From Paenibacillus sp. BIC5C1 (GTDB taxonomy: Bacteria; Bacillota; Bacilli; Paenibacillales; Paenibacillaceae), in contig NZ_CP135922.1 of assembly GCF_032399705.1 (NCBI RefSeq), positions 5,022,001 to 5,086,000 on the forward strand: 64,000 nt of DNA. Reading direction: 5' to 3'. The position numbers and the translations under genes are program-made. Below the pieces are notes generated by a model. That model saw only the letters and a list, made by a program, of their open reading frames with translations. It was not told the DNA's origin and searched no databases. The number at the start of each line of letters is the position of its first letter. Positions within the stretch are counted from its first letter, which is position 1. Positions 52,745 through 61,631 of this stretch are shown here, piece by piece.

Positions 52745-54079
52745 TTACAATAAATCCGCTGCAAGCTGAGCGAGCTTGGAACGTTCTCCTTTTTCCAGCA
52801 TAATGTGTCCACTGATTCCCTCTTGCTTGAATCGCTCCACAATATACGTCAAACCATTACTTGCAGAATCCAGATAAGGATGGTCTATTTGCTCAGGGTC
52901 ACCCATCAAAATAATCTTACTGCCTTCGCCCACCCTTGATACTATGGTCTTCACTTCATGTCGAGACAGGTTCTGCGCTTCATCGATAATGATAAACTGC
53001 CCTGGTATAGACCGTCCACGAATATAAGTGAGTGCCTCGACCTGAATACTGCCAAGACCCATCAAAATTTTATCAATGTCGCCTGCTTTTTTGGTATCAA
53101 ACAAAAATTCCAAGTTATCATAAATCGGCTGCATCCATGGTCTTAGTTTTTCTTCTTTCTCACCAGGGAGATAACCGATATCTTTCCCCATTGGCACAAC
53201 CGGACGAGCGATCAATAACTTTTTATACTTATGGTCATCCTCCACTTTGAGCAAACCCGCGGCAAGCGCCAACAAGGTTTTCCCCGTACCCGCCTTTCCT
53301 GTTATCGTGACAAGTGGAATATCATCATTCAGGAGCAGTTCAAGGGCCATACGCTGTTGAGCGTTACGTGCACTGATGCCCCATACATTATCATTACTCA
53401 GGAAAAGTGGTTCCAACTTCGTTCCTTCTGTATTTACTTTGAGCAAGGCCGATTTATTGGTTCCCATCTCATCCTTGAGAATTACAAATTCATTCGGGTA
53501 AAGCGAATAAGACAACTGTAACGGTTTGATCGGTAGAAAGCGATATGTGTAAAACTCATCAATGACCGACGGATGAACCTTCAGCGCAGTGTAGCCTGGA
53601 TATAATTCACTAAGGCCTGCCGTTCGATCTGATAAGTAATCCTGTGTGAAAAGACCGAGTACATCCGCTTTAATACGAACGAGCACATCCTTGCTGACCA
53701 GAACCACCTGTCGCTCAACGACCTCTTTCTCATTTTCCTCAATCTGATAATTAAGCGCGACAGCCAAAATCCGATTATCGTTGGACACTTCTCCAAACAT
53801 TTCTTGTACTTTCACAAAACTACGATGATTCAGCTCCACTTTCAGATTGCCTCCATTAGCTAAAGGGACGCCACTGTGCAGATGTCCCAATTCACGCAAC
53901 CCATCAAGAAGTCTCGATACATTACGGGCATTACGCCCAATTTCATCAGCATTTCTTTTTTTGGAGTCGATCTCCTCCAGTACAACCGCGGGAATGATTA
54001 CCTCATGTTCCTCAAAGGCAAATATGGCATTGGGGTCATGCAGAAGCACGTTCGTATCCAATACAAAAATCTTTTTCAT
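52745..54079 (-). CDS. ylaK: PIN-domain and PhoH-type ATPase protein
   Basis: A 444-residue protein. An N-terminal PIN nuclease domain (about residues 1-140, with FVLDTNVLLHDP and VVLEEIDSKKR acidic residues) is joined to a C-terminal PhoH ATPase domain (about residues 235-440, Walker A GKAGTGKTLLALA and Walker B FIIIDEAQN). PIN-PhoH proteins are RNA helicase/RNase candidates. It is divergent from ylaJ, as in the yla region of Bacillus. GGAGGGG lies 5 bases before the ATG. Confidence 0.92.
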   Translation of the reverse strand: MKKIFVLDTNVLLHDPNAIFAFEEHEVIIPAVVLEEIDSKKRNADEIGRNARNVSRLLDGLRELGHLHSGVPLANGGNLKVELNHRSFVKVQEMFGEVSNDNRILAVALNYQIEENEKEVVERQVVLVSKDVLVRIKADVLGLFTQDYLSDRTAGLSELYPGYTALKVHPSVIDEFYTYRFLPIKPLQLSYSLYPNEFVILKDEMGTNKSALLKVNTEGTKLEPLFLSNDNVWGISARNAQQRMALELLLNDDIPLVTITGKAGTGKTLLALAAGLLKVEDDHKYKKLLIARPVVPMGKDIGYLPGEKEEKLRPWMQPIYDNLEFLFDTKKAGDIDKILMGLGSIQVEALTYIRGRSIPGQFIIIDEAQNLSRHEVKTIVSRVGEGSKIILMGDPEQIDHPYLDSASNGLTYIVERFKQEGISGHIMLEKGERSKLAQLAADLL

Positions 54080-54232
54080 TCAATCCCCTCCAAAGCGGCG
54101 TCGTTAAAGGCATGGATAAGTTTGATCTTTCAGCAGCGACATGGACAATCATGCTCCCATACATAAATGTATTCGACTAGGACAAAATAATTGTCAACCA
54201 TTCTGAAAAACTCCAAGAAAGGATGAACATTT

Positions 54233-54928
54233 ATGAAATATTGGATTTGCACGCTGCTTCTGATCTTTATACTTACAGGCTGCAACAGTTCTACACGTAA
54301 TGCCTCGCAGCAACAAGGTCAGCATGCCAGAGGTTACGGAGGAAATGTTACAACTCAGCAAGACCAACGGAAAGGATCTCACATGCTTAATACACAGGAA
54401 GATCGGTTGCACCCTTCAGCTGTAGACCATCTGACCGAAAATACAGGTGAGGTTCATGAGAAAAACGTCATGGACAACACCAAGGCCGATCGTATGCCAA
54501 ATGAAAAAAGGGTCACCCACCTCAAAACACTTGCCAAGCAAGTGGAAGGTGTCAAAGATGCCAACTGTGTCATTCTTGGCAATACAGCCGTAGTTGGCAT
54601 TGATGTTGACGGTGAACTGGAACGTGCACGAGTAGGTACAATTAAATACTCTGTAGCCGAAGCCCTCCGCAAAGATCCGGAAGGTGTGGATTCCATTGTT
54701 ACCGCAGATGCTGATGTCACTGAACGCATTAAGGAAATTGGTGAGCATATTCGTCAAGGTCATCCAATATCCGGTTTCGCTTCAGAACTCGCTGACATGG
54801 TGGGCCGGATCATTCCCCAACTACCCAAAGATGTCAAAGTCCGTCAAAACCCGGATGAACACGTTGAACGTGAACAACAAATGCAGCAGCTGCATTCTTC
54901 AGACAAAAGACAACAAAAAGCCCAGTGA
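54233..54928 (+). CDS. ylaJ: YhcN/YlaJ-family sporulation lipoprotein
   Basis: A 231-residue lipoprotein with lipobox LTGC (Cys17), a Gln/Asn-rich linker and a YhcN/YlaJ domain (about residues 75-200, with LAKQVEGVKDANCVILGNTA, in part, and a DGELERARVGTIK segment). Family members are found in spore membranes. It is divergent from ylaK. The stop codon lies within a terminator hairpin shared with the next, convergent gene. Confidence 0.88.
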   Translation: MKYWICTLLLIFILTGCNSSTRNASQQQGQHARGYGGNVTTQQDQRKGSHMLNTQEDRLHPSAVDHLTENTGEVHEKNVMDNTKADRMPNEKRVTHLKTLAKQVEGVKDANCVILGNTAVVGIDVDGELERARVGTIKYSVAEALRKDPEGVDSIVTADADVTERIKEIGEHIRQGHPISGFASELADMVGRIIPQLPKDVKVRQNPDEHVEREQQMQQLHSSDKRQQKAQ

Positions 54929-54947
54929 TCTCTCACTAGGCTTTTTT
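54915..54947. terminator. Shared bidirectional terminator of ylaJ and the PNPOx-like gene
   Basis: Stem AAGCCCAGTGA/TCACTAGGCTT with TTTTTT on the plus strand and TTTTT on the minus strand. The ylaJ stop codon is inside the hairpin, and the opposing gene ends 8 bp away. Confidence 0.85.
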
Positions 54948-55388
54948 CATTGCAGTAAAAACCTGCTCATCTAATTTCTCAGCAGCACGCTGATCATATA
55001 TTTTGACAAATTGAGGCACAGAAGATAGCTGGGCTCCGTAAAAAAGGGCATTCCTTACCGCTTCAATGGAAATGTCGAAACAGCACATATTAAACGGAAC
55101 ATCCTGTAACGGATTTTGTCGTACGGAAGCACGTCCGTTTACCGCATACACCATCTCTTCCCCAAAAATGGTGACGGTAATAGCCGGATTTTCGATCATA
55201 TTGTTCACGAGACGTGAACGATGATCAATCGCCACACGAAGGGTAGAAGCATTCTCCGCATAAATCCAGGAGATTGCTGTTGATGTCGGACCTCCAGATT
55301 CAATGTCCACGGTGCTCAAGAGCACAAAGGTTTCGTTCTTGAATTGCTGTAAAAGAGATTCAGTCAATTGTGTGACGGCTTCGGACAT
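54936..55388 (-). CDS. Pyridoxamine 5-phosphate oxidase-like FMN-binding protein
   Basis: A 150-residue split-barrel protein of the PNPOx-like group. The pattern of TFVLLSTVDIESGGPTSTAISWIYAENASTLRVAID (in part) fits the FMN-binding strands, and KNETFVLLSTVD opens the barrel. The substrate is unknown; many such proteins bind FMN, F420 or heme. It lies upstream of and convergent with ylaJ. Confidence 0.75.
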   Translation of the reverse strand: MSEAVTQLTESLLQQFKNETFVLLSTVDIESGGPTSTAISWIYAENASTLRVAIDHRSRLVNNMIENPAITVTIFGEEMVYAVNGRASVRQNPLQDVPFNMCCFDISIEAVRNALFYGAQLSSVPQFVKIYDQRAAEKLDEQVFTAMKKA

Positions 55389-55487
55389 CCAACCAGCCCC
55401 CTAATCTTCTTTATGCAATTCTTGATTCGTTGTTGATGTTATTATAGCATACCACCAAACTTGCTTCCAATCCCAAAGAAATGAATG

Positions 55488-56549
55488 TTACTCCGCAGTT
55501 TGGGATGCTGTCACTTTGCCTGAAAGTGTATCCTGCAACGCCTGTTTGGCATTAGCCAATTCAGTTTCGTTGATATATACATATGGACTTCTCCACTCTC
55601 CGGTTACAGGTGTGTAGTGCACATCCGATTTGGAAATATTCCAATAGGTTGAAATGAAGTTCTTCATCTGCTCCGATTCCACGTCTGTTGTCATGTTGTC
55701 GTCAATAGCTCCAATCACTTTACCAATCTTCGTTACGCCTCCCAGTGATTTCAACTGATCCAACATGGAATTCAACACTTGATTCTGACGTTTATTTCGG
55801 TCAAAGTCATTGGATTCGTCTGTCTTCGGCTTACAGTTCGATTTACGGTAACGAACAAAATCAAGCGCTTCTTTGCCATCCAAATGCTGTGCACCAGCCA
55901 CCAGGTTAATATCCGTGCCATCCGCCGTATCTTTGTAACACATGTTTTTATCCACTGTCACATCAACGCCACCTACAGCATTAACCGCATCACGGAACGC
56001 TTGAAAATTCAGTACCGTTGTATAATTGATATCCACATTCAGATATTTGCCCATCATTTCTTTCATTTGATCCTCTGCATTTTTGCCAGAGGTTTTTTCT
56101 TGGGCTTTAAATTTAGGATAATAAGAATTCAATTTATTCGCCTTGTATCCATCCAACTGAATACGGGTATCCCGAGGTAAAGATACAATGGTTGCCGTCT
56201 TGGTCTCCGGATTCAGAGATGCTACCATAACCACATCCGAGAGATACGTACCTGTTTCGGGACGATTATCCGTACCTAGCAGCAACATCGTAATGGGTTT
56301 GGTTTTCGCTGACATTCCATCCGGTACTGGCTTGTCAATTCCCGTATCAGCTACCTGATTATATACCCAATAGAGATATCCACCGCCAACCACAATTGCA
56401 ATAACCAATAAACTTAAAATCAGTCTGCCAAAGGTTCGCATCTTTTTTTTCTTCTTTGGTTGCTTACCTTTGCCGTTCTTCGATCCAGAAGCGCCGGATT
56501 GAGTCGGTGCCTGTCTCCGTGGAGGCAGTCCGTTCGAATTCGAGTTCAT
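55488..56549 (-). CDS. LytR-CpsA-Psr (LCP) family glycopolymer transferase
   Basis: A 353-residue membrane-anchored LCP protein. A basic, Pro/Lys-rich cytoplasmic tail is followed by one transmembrane helix (about residues 42-66) and the LCP domain (about 85-300), with LLGTDNRPE, TIVSLPRDTRI with the catalytic arginines, and GKEALDFVRYRKSN. Such enzymes attach undecaprenyl-linked glycopolymers to peptidoglycan. A hairpin (56591-56625) lies just upstream. Confidence 0.93.
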   Translation of the reverse strand: MNSNSNGLPPRRQAPTQSGASGSKNGKGKQPKKKKKMRTFGRLILSLLVIAIVVGGGYLYWVYNQVADTGIDKPVPDGMSAKTKPITMLLLGTDNRPETGTYLSDVVMVASLNPETKTATIVSLPRDTRIQLDGYKANKLNSYYPKFKAQEKTSGKNAEDQMKEMMGKYLNVDINYTTVLNFQAFRDAVNAVGGVDVTVDKNMCYKDTADGTDINLVAGAQHLDGKEALDFVRYRKSNCKPKTDESNDFDRNKRQNQVLNSMLDQLKSLGGVTKIGKVIGAIDDNMTTDVESEQMKNFISTYWNISKSDVHYTPVTGEWRSPYVYINETELANAKQALQDTLSGKVTASQTAE

Positions 56550-56590
56550 ATCTTCAACACCTTTATCACATCTGTTTTGGCCTATATATA

Positions 56591-56625
56591 AGACAACCGC
56601 TTTCCCTAAGGAAAACGGATGGTCT
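56591..56625. other. Hairpin between ylaH and the LCP gene
   Basis: Imperfect stem AGACAACCGCTTTCC/GGAAAACGGATGGTCT with a 4-base loop. It may end the ylaH message, but a T-run is poor. Confidence 0.45.
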
Positions 56626-56639
56626 ATACTATACAGAAT

Positions 56640-56936
56640 TTATGAGTTTCGAGCGGCAGCTTCCGCTTTTTTCTTTTGACGACCTTCAATAAAATAGCGC
56701 ACTCTCACTAACAGCATCAAACCAACAGCCACCAGCAAACATTGAATAATTGGCAACTTGTCGATTTGAAAAACAAGAAGCATGAATGTGCCCATCGCCA
56801 TCAATATATAGAGAACGATTTCCTTACCAAGTGGCAATTTCTGACGTACCCGAAACACCTTGTTATAAACGTAAGTAATCAATACAAAGATGACGATGTA
56901 GGCTACGATCGGGTTTGATGCGAACCATGCTTGCAT
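56640..56936 (-). CDS. ylaH: YlaH-like membrane protein
   Basis: A 98-residue protein with about three hydrophobic segments, including IVAYIVIFVLITYVYNKVF, and the KLPLGKEIVLYILMA block typical of YlaH, ending in a basic, Ala-rich tail. The function is unknown. It lies downstream of typA, as ylaH does in Bacillus. Confidence 0.82.
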   Translation of the reverse strand: MQAWFASNPIVAYIVIFVLITYVYNKVFRVRQKLPLGKEIVLYILMAMGTFMLLVFQIDKLPIIQCLLVAVGLMLLVRVRYFIEGRQKKKAEAAARNS

Positions 56937-57234
56937 GCACAGCCAGCTCCTTTCGTGTTCATGCTAGGATATAAGTTAACTATTGTGAAACCCTTTCGAT
57001 AACTCTGAATAAGACACACATCGGAGGTGACCGTTCCGGTATCGGATCGTTCTTTTGATCGCTGTTATCCCCAGATTTTTTGATCCATTTACTCAATGGT
57101 AAAATCCGGGGATAAAGGCGAACGCTTCGCTTCTACAGAATCGATTCCGATCCCTTCACTACTTCCACTGTGCATAACATCGTTAACTTCTCTGTTCCAT
57201 CAAACGTTAACTTATATAGTTTATTTTGTTGTTA
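56937..57234. other. typA-ylaH intergenic region with long inverted repeat
   Basis: A gap of nearly 300 bp. It contains the inverted repeat TTATCCCCAGATTTT/AAAATCCGGGGATAA (57065-57115) with an inner CATT/AATG pair, and a GTTAACTT direct repeat near 57182-57213. No T-run follows the stem on the minus strand. I see no gene and no confident promoter. Confidence 0.6.
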
Positions 57235-59079
57235 TTAGGCTTTTGAAGCCATTTTGCGTTGTTTTTCTGCACGTTCACGCTCGGATTTGTTCAGGATCTT
57301 CTTACGAAGACGAATAGATTTCGGTGTAATCTCACAATATTCATCTTCATTCAGATATTCAAGCGCTTGTTCCAACGAGAAGATAATCGGAGTTTTAATT
57401 TTAACCGTATCATCTTTACCTGAAGAACGAACGTTAGTCAGTTGTTTTTCTTTACAGATGTTAACAACGATATCATTGTCACGTGTATGTTCACCAACAA
57501 TCATACCTTCGTAGATTTCAGTACCTGGCTCCAAGAAGAGCGTACCGCGATCCTCAACGCCCATCATTCCGTAGAACGTAGATGTACCCGTTTCAGTGGA
57601 GATCAGTACACCCTGGTGACGTCCACCCACTTGACCGGATACTACTGGAGCGTAGCTGTCAAATGCATGGTTCATAACACCGTAACCACGAGTCAATGTC
57701 AGGAAGTTTGTGCTATATCCGATCAAACCACGTGCTGGAATCAGGAACTCCAGACGAACTTGACCACTACCTGTGTTGACCATGTTAACCATCTCTGCTT
57801 TACGTGCGCCCAGGCTCTCCATTACGGAACCCATGCTTTCTTCAGGGATATCAATCAACAAGCGCTCAAGAGGTTCCATTTTCTTACCATCTACTTCTTT
57901 AACGATAACTTCTGGTTTGGACACTTGAAGCTCATATCCTTCACGACGCATGTTCTCAATCAGGATACCCAAGTGAAGCTCACCACGTCCGGAAACGACA
58001 AATGCATCCGGGCTTTCCGTTTCGTCAACACGAAGGGAAACGTCTGTTTCCAATTCTTTTAACAAACGCTCACGAAGTTTACGGGAAGTTACCCATTTAC
58101 CTTCACGACCTGCGAATGGACTGTTGTTCACGAGGAACGTCATTTGCAGTGTAGGCTCATCGATTTTCAAAACTGGAAGTGCTTCTGGATTGTTAGGGTC
58201 AGCAATGGTTTCACCAATATTGATGTCCTTGATCCCTGCAATGGCAACGATGTCACCTGCTCCTGCTTCTTCCGTCTCAATACGTTTGAGACCCTGGAAA
58301 CCGAACAGTTTTTCGATACGTGCAGTTTTGCTCTTACCATCACGCATAATAACCGTAACGGATTGTCCTTGACGGATCACACCGCGGTTAACACGACCAA
58401 TGGCAATACGGCCAAGGTATTCATTGTAGTCCATCAAAGTTACGAGGAATTGAAGCGGCTCTTCAACATTCTCTGTTGGGTGAGGGATATGACTAACGAT
58501 CGTATCGTAGATCGCCATCATGTTGTCATCCTGATTAGCAGGATCATTGTCCATGCTGGATGTTCCGTTCAATGCGGAAGCATACACAACAGGGAATTCA
58601 AGTTGTTGATCATTGGCACCCAGTTCAATGAACAGGTCCAATACTTCATCAATTACCTCAGCCGGACGAGCCGCTGGACGGTCAATTTTGTTTACAATAA
58701 CGATAGGTGTCAGGTTATGCTCCAGTGCTTTACGCAATACGAATTTCGTTTGTGGCATACATCCTTCGTAAGCATCAACAACGAGCAAAACGCCGTCAAC
58801 CATTTTCATGATACGTTCCACTTCACCACCGAAGTCGGCGTGTCCTGGTGTATCCACAATATTGATCAGGTAATCTTTATAGGTAATAGCTGTGTTTTTG
58901 GCCAGAATCGTAATACCGCGTTCACGCTCCAAATCGTTGGAGTCCATTGCGCGCTCCTGTACCGTTTCGTGATCACGGAAAGTACCGGATTGCTGGAGCA
59001 ACTTGTCGACGAGCGTTGTTTTCCCGTGGTCGACGTGGGCAATAATCGCAATATTGCGAATGTGTTCTCTTGAATGCAT
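57235..59079 (-). CDS. typA: Ribosome-associated GTPase TypA/BipA
   Basis: A 614-residue translational GTPase that binds the ribosome and assists large-subunit assembly and stress or cold growth. The N-terminus [20 protein letters not shown] has the P-loop AHVDHGKTT, followed by [14 protein letters not shown] and NKIDR, an elongation factor beta barrel, and the BipA C-terminal domain ([18 protein letters not shown]). The ATG at 59079 is preferred to a 10-codon extension, although its AAGGA is a distant 14 bases away. A sigma-A promoter and hairpin precede it. Confidence 0.97.
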   Translation of the reverse strand: MHSREHIRNIAIIAHVDHGKTTLVDKLLQQSGTFRDHETVQERAMDSNDLERERGITILAKNTAITYKDYLINIVDTPGHADFGGEVERIMKMVDGVLLVVDAYEGCMPQTKFVLRKALEHNLTPIVIVNKIDRPAARPAEVIDEVLDLFIELGANDQQLEFPVVYASALNGTSSMDNDPANQDDNMMAIYDTIVSHIPHPTENVEEPLQFLVTLMDYNEYLGRIAIGRVNRGVIRQGQSVTVIMRDGKSKTARIEKLFGFQGLKRIETEEAGAGDIVAIAGIKDINIGETIADPNNPEALPVLKIDEPTLQMTFLVNNSPFAGREGKWVTSRKLRERLLKELETDVSLRVDETESPDAFVVSGRGELHLGILIENMRREGYELQVSKPEVIVKEVDGKKMEPLERLLIDIPEESMGSVMESLGARKAEMVNMVNTGSGQVRLEFLIPARGLIGYSTNFLTLTRGYGVMNHAFDSYAPVVSGQVGGRHQGVLISTETGTSTFYGMMGVEDRGTLFLEPGTEIYEGMIVGEHTRDNDIVVNICKEKQLTNVRSSGKDDTVKIKTPIIFSLEQALEYLNEDEYCEITPKSIRLRKKILNKSERERAEKQRKMASKA

Positions 59080-59160
59080 GGTTTGTATCCATATCCTTTC
59101 CAATTTCAATTCTTATCTACTAAACTTCCCGCAATTTCGCAGGTTACTCACCCAAAATAA

Positions 59161-59181
59161 GCGTCGGTGATATCCCGACGC
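59161..59181 (-). other. Hairpin at the start of the typA message
   Basis: Stem GCGTCGG/CCGACGC with a 7-base loop, starting about 10 bases after the predicted typA start point and followed by TTATTTT. It may be an attenuator, an mRNA-stability element, or the terminator of the upstream gene. Confidence 0.5.
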
Positions 59182-59198
59182 ATGTCTATATCCCTTAT

Positions 59199-59226
59199 AT
59201 TATAGTTGATCATAGGTAAAAATCAA
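59199..59226 (-). promoter_or_regulatory. Sigma-A-type promoter of typA
   Basis: Minus-strand TTGATT (59221-59226), a 16-bp spacer and TATAAT (59199-59204), 120 bp before the typA start. Confidence 0.65.
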
Positions 59227-59256
59227 GATATTTCGCTTGAAAGACCGCTGGGAAAG

Positions 59257-59751
59257 TTACCAGCCTCTCCCTTGGCGTCCTCGTCCAAACAGCAACCACA
59301 TCCCGCCTACAATTAAAAGTACTGCCAAAACGTAGATAATACCGGTGTGAAGCAGTGTAAATCCGAATAAAATAATTGAAAGGATGCCAACTCCCAATGC
59401 AACCGGAAGAACCATTGCAGGTCTACGGTGATCAGCCAGTGCATATTCAAGCAAACCAACGGCAATTCCAAGCAAAAAAGCAGGCCACAGGTTGCTCATC
59501 AATCCGCTGCCCCATGTATTCGTGATTCCGAACAACAGACCATAGACGGTTAACGTTCCTGCTGGAACGAGTGACCATGATGGCGTAAGCCTTGCATAAT
59601 ATAATGCATGAAGAGCAATACCAGGCAACAAGATGAGCAAAGGCCAGAAGTGCCGTCCAATAAAGCCAAACACACCAAGTTTCCCGAGTAAAATTATTAA
59701 ACCTGCAACAAAAATAAATATTCCGATTGCTTTTTCATTTCTCATCCTCAT
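59257..59751 (-). CDS. LiaF/LiaI-type transmembrane domain protein
   Basis: A 164-residue membrane protein with about six hydrophobic segments. MRNEKAIGIFIFVAGLIILLGKLGVFGF and HFWPLLILLPG (first shown in part) resemble the DUF5668/LiaF-type N-terminal transmembrane domain. It ends with a basic Gly/Arg tail (FGRGRQGRGW). The function is unknown; envelope stress sensing is possible by analogy. It is probably transcribed from its own promoter, ending into the typA promoter region. Confidence 0.7.
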   Translation of the reverse strand: MRMRNEKAIGIFIFVAGLIILLGKLGVFGFIGRHFWPLLILLPGIALHALYYARLTPSWSLVPAGTLTVYGLLFGITNTWGSGLMSNLWPAFLLGIAVGLLEYALADHRRPAMVLPVALGVGILSIILFGFTLLHTGIIYVLAVLLIVGGMWLLFGRGRQGRGW

Positions 59752-60037
59752 CTACAATCACCTCTTATAACATTTGGCTATGTACCCCGTAAGCTAAACT
59801 ATAAACTTTCCATGATGACTGACTGTTCCCAGCCTTCTTCTAGTGTAGCCGATGTGTATGCAAAAAACTACACTTTATGTCGTACTTCGCCTCTCTCCAT
59901 TATCCTGTATTACCCTAAATTGATCGGTCCATGACTTATTCAAGTTCCCTCATTTCTTCGAAACAAATAAATACAGCAAAAAACTGCCCGCAAAGGGCAG
60001 TTCGCCAGAAAAATTTACATTTCCATTTGTAATCAAT
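59752..60037. other. Intergenic region between TerC and the small membrane protein gene
   Basis: About 285 bp. It holds the terminator of the TerC-family gene (59977-60002) and presumably the promoter of the downstream membrane protein gene, which I cannot assign. No gene is seen. Confidence 0.5.
59977..60002 (-). terminator. Rho-independent terminator of the minus-strand TerC gene
   Basis: Stem AACTGCCC/GGGCAGTT with a short loop, followed by a T-run on the minus strand, 35 bp after the stop. Confidence 0.9.
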
Positions 60038-60697
60038 TTACACGTTTCGACGAACGAACTTGTGCGCTCCTCCAATCGCGATTACAAGACAAGCCATAGC
60101 CACAGGCAGCACTGTATGCGCCTCAGCTGCCAAGCCACCAAGCCATTGTCCCAGTTTCGGATCATTCATCACCATCTCACCTGCTGTGAAGGCCAGAATA
60201 CCTGAACCGGCAAATACTAGAATTGGAAACCGCTTCAACAAACCAACAATCAACCCGCTACCCCACACCACAATTGGAATACTTATGGCAATCCCGATGA
60301 CTGTAAGCGCCAAGTCCCCATCCGCCAGTGCAGCAATCGCGAGAACATTATCCAGACTCATGACAAAGTCAGCAATCAAAATGGTTTGGATCGCTTTCCA
60401 GGTCGTGGACGCCTTACGAATATGTACTTCATCTTCATTCTGAAGCAGCAGCTTCACAGCAATCCAGAGCAACAGCAAACCACCAGCCGCCTGAATAAAA
60501 GGAATACCCAACAGCAGTACTGCTGCAAAGGTTAACAAACAACGCAAAACAACAGCGCCGAAAGCCCCCCACCATACCGCCTGTTTGCGCTGTCTCACCG
60601 GCAAATCCTTGCTCGCAAGTGCAATTACAACCGCATTATCTCCACTCAGAACCAGATTGATCATTAATATTTCGGTCAACAGCCATAGCGTATCCAT
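60038..60697 (-). CDS. TerC-family integral membrane protein (YjbE-like)
   Basis: A 219-residue protein with about seven transmembrane helices. The TerC signatures are LVLSGDNAVVIALAS near the N-terminus and ADFVMSLDNVLAIAAL in the middle, with paired Asp residues in membrane helices. TerC proteins in Bacillus (YkoY, YceF) are tied to manganese handling and exoenzyme metallation. The ATG at 60697 with GGAG close by is preferred to a 14-codon extension. It is divergent from a second TerC gene 103 bp away. Confidence 0.88.
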   Translation of the reverse strand: MDTLWLLTEILMINLVLSGDNAVVIALASKDLPVRQRKQAVWWGAFGAVVLRCLLTFAAVLLLGIPFIQAAGGLLLLWIAVKLLLQNEDEVHIRKASTTWKAIQTILIADFVMSLDNVLAIAALADGDLALTVIGIAISIPIVVWGSGLIVGLLKRFPILVFAGSGILAFTAGEMVMNDPKLGQWLGGLAAEAHTVLPVAMACLVIAIGGAHKFVRRNV

Positions 60698-60800
60698 GCT
60701 TCTCCCCCCCACTCTAACTTGTATGTCAAAGTTGTCCATGCTATTCTTAAACGTTGAACAAGCTTTCTCAGGTTTGGATATATAGAAGGAGTGACATCGT

Positions 60801-61502
60801 ATGGAGCTGTTTAGCCCCGCTTTTTGGCTAGCGTTGTTGAACGTTGTATTTATTGATCTAATTCTGGCTGGCGATAATGCAATCGTGATTGGTCTCGCGG
60901 CTCGAAATTTGCACCCTTCTGTGCAGAAAAGGGCGATTCTTTACGGAACAGGCGGCGCACTTTTGATTCGCATTGTAGCTACCGTGATTGTGCTCTGGCT
61001 GCTCAAAGTGCCGTGGCTGCTTCTTGTTGGGGGATTACTCCTGATCTGGATTGCGTACAAGCTATTGGCGGATCAAGGGGAAGAGCATTCGGATATCAAG
61101 GCTGGCAGTTCTCTCTGGACAGCCGTGCGAACGATTGTCATTGCAGACGCTGCCATGGGACTGGATAACGTCATCGCCGTTGCTGGTGCAGCACAGCAGC
61201 ATTTGGTGCTTGTTATTCTAGGACTGCTGATCAGTGTACCTATTATCGTGTGGGGCAGTACGTTGTTTATCAAATTAATTAACCGTTTCCCTTGGATCAT
61301 TTATCTTGGAGCCATTGTGCTGGGATATACGGCTTCCAATATGATTACAGAGGAGCAGCGTCTTGTACCTTTCTTCACTGAGCATCCTGCACTGAGAATC
61401 TTATTTATCCTTCTTGTTACTGCTGGTGTCGTATTTGCCGGATATCGCAAACGTGCAAGCAGCAATAAACCAGGTGGAGAGCGTCAGCACTCCTATTCCT
61501 AA
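60801..61502 (+). CDS. TerC-family integral membrane protein (second paralogue)
   Basis: A 233-residue protein with about seven transmembrane helices. LILAGDNAIVIGLAARNLHP and AAMGLDNVIAVAGAAQQH are the TerC motifs. It is similar in layout to the divergent TerC gene but distinct in sequence, with a basic C-terminal tail. AAGGAG lies upstream of the ATG. It ends at a bidirectional terminator. The metal substrate, possibly Mn2+, is inferred from the family. Confidence 0.9.
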   Translation: MELFSPAFWLALLNVVFIDLILAGDNAIVIGLAARNLHPSVQKRAILYGTGGALLIRIVATVIVLWLLKVPWLLLVGGLLLIWIAYKLLADQGEEHSDIKAGSSLWTAVRTIVIADAAMGLDNVIAVAGAAQQHLVLVILGLLISVPIIVWGSTLFIKLINRFPWIIYLGAIVLGYTASNMITEEQRLVPFFTEHPALRILFILLVTAGVVFAGYRKRASSNKPGGERQHSYS

Positions 61503-61537
61503 GCTTTATTAATGATACTCCCTTCAGCCACAATCAT

Positions 61538-61577
61538 AAAAAAGGACTGACCGATAATACATCGGCCAGTCCTTTTT
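61538..61577. terminator. Bidirectional terminator between TerC and thiI
   Basis: A stem AAAGGACTGACCGAT/ATCGGCCAGTCCTTT with T-runs on both strands, serving the convergent TerC and thiI genes. Confidence 0.92.
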
Positions 61578-61631
61578 CTTCATGCAGATAACATAGTCCT
61601 TATTATGTCATTCAATCCAGAATGCGGATCC

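Noticed and set aside
58144..59073. A 309-codon plus-strand open frame opposite typA
   Set aside because: An antisense shadow of a highly conserved gene.
60698..60800. A possible yybP-ykoY manganese riboswitch ahead of the TerC genes
   Set aside because: The 103-bp divergent gap is too short and lacks the conserved loops.
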